Origin: Tetracladium setigerum
Lineage: Eukaryota > Ascomycota > Leotiomycetes > Helotiales
Assembly: GCA_031472005.1 (NCBI GenBank)
Contig: PZJY01000013.1
Coordinates: 310,001-374,000 of the forward strand
Reading direction: 5' to 3'
Length of the DNA stretch: 64,000 nucleotides
The translations under genes and the position numbers were made by a program. This document shows positions 63,759-64,000 of the stretch, piece by piece (position 1 is the stretch's first letter; the number at the start of each line of letters is the position of its first letter). A model generated the notes under the pieces. That model was not told the DNA's origin. It was given only the letters and a program-made list of their open reading frames with translations, and searched no databases.

Positions 63759-64000
63759 CGTCCCTCCCTGCGTGGCGAGACTCCCGGTGTGCCGAGACGG
63801 ACTAATCAAATCGCAAGAATTCTAAACTTTTCTACATAATTTCTATTTTAATTAAACTATAATAAAAAATCTTTATATTTACACTTAGAAATAGACTCAT
63901 TACACTATGCCTCTTACTATCGCGATCTATTTATCTCGAATTTCATCTAATTTTATTAGTCTGTCTCGCCACATAGTGCGTCTCGCTACGCAGGGACGGA
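63759..64000. mobile_element. MITE at the right edge, long terminal inverted repeats
   Basis: The left end at 63759 (CGTCCCTCCCTGCGTGGCGA) and the right end (ending about 63999, CTACGCAGGGACGG) are inverted repeats of about 48 bp and roughly 85 percent identity. Both contain GCGAGAC and GACTAAT phrases. TATAA precedes the left end, consistent with a TA target. The interior is very AT-rich and non-coding. The right flank is outside the window, so the exact end and duplication cannot be confirmed. Confidence 0.65.

Noticed and set aside
63327..63809. 160-residue - strand frame
   Set aside because: It runs from the MITE inverted repeat across the 3' side of a small + strand gene, with skewed composition and no motif.
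1..64000. tRNA or rRNA genes
   Set aside because: A visual check for T-loop-like GTTCGA motifs found none embedded in a cloverleaf. A covariance-model scan would be decisive.

Overview
The window is nuclear DNA of a filamentous ascomycete. This follows from short GT-AG introns (about 45-75 nt) with CTAAC/CTAAT branch points just before the acceptor, and from fungal-restricted families: a WOPR (Gti1/Pac2) regulator, a LaeA-type methyltransferase, a Cps1-like GT2 enzyme, a GH71 alpha-1,3-glucanase, a fungal acyl reductase and DUF7587. Many spliced, lineage-specific genes, minisatellites and small inverted-repeat elements suggest an accessory region, possibly of a leotiomycete; that taxon is a guess. 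Most genes needed splicing by eye; the models given keep frame across every junction unless stated otherwise.

Left third (1-25 kb): a partial gene at the edge, a protein N-terminal amidase-like gene whose catalytic Cys is replaced by Gly, a small two-exon gene, a short WOPR protein, an eight-exon SAM methyltransferase with a close upstream neighbour, several unrecognised genes, a 247-bp MITE, a 651-residue conserved protein, a Cys-rich ORF that looks frameshifted, a three-finger C2H2 protein and a GT2 glycosyltransferase.

Middle (25-42 kb): a retropepsin-like/acidic/bromodomain protein, a decayed membrane-protein gene, a ceramide fatty-acid 2-hydroxylase lacking its cytochrome b5 HPGG motif, a bZIP gene between two inverted 17-bp minisatellite arrays, and a fatty acyl-CoA reductase. 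Next comes the most notable object: a 4.74-kb Tc1/mariner-type transposon (33548-38291) with 112-bp terminal inverted repeats, TA flanks and an intact DD34E transposase. It also carries apparent cargo, a DUF7587 protein and a 418-residue unknown protein. Just beyond it is the first of two membrane-protein paralogues; the second lies inverted at 54.9 kb.

Right third (42-64 kb): repeat-rich DNA, a kinase-like protein lacking catalytic motifs, a run of coiled-coil or nuclear-looking proteins ending with a MADS-like protein that has a GC-AG intron, a CxxC protein, a 1008-residue RING-patatin protein, a GH71 enzyme, a small membrane protein and a MITE at the right edge.

A recurring thread is the 11-mer AGGGTGCAAAA or its complement. 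It occurs as minisatellite units, a small TIR and a perfect palindrome at six or more separate places. No rRNA, tRNA or CRISPR array was recognised.
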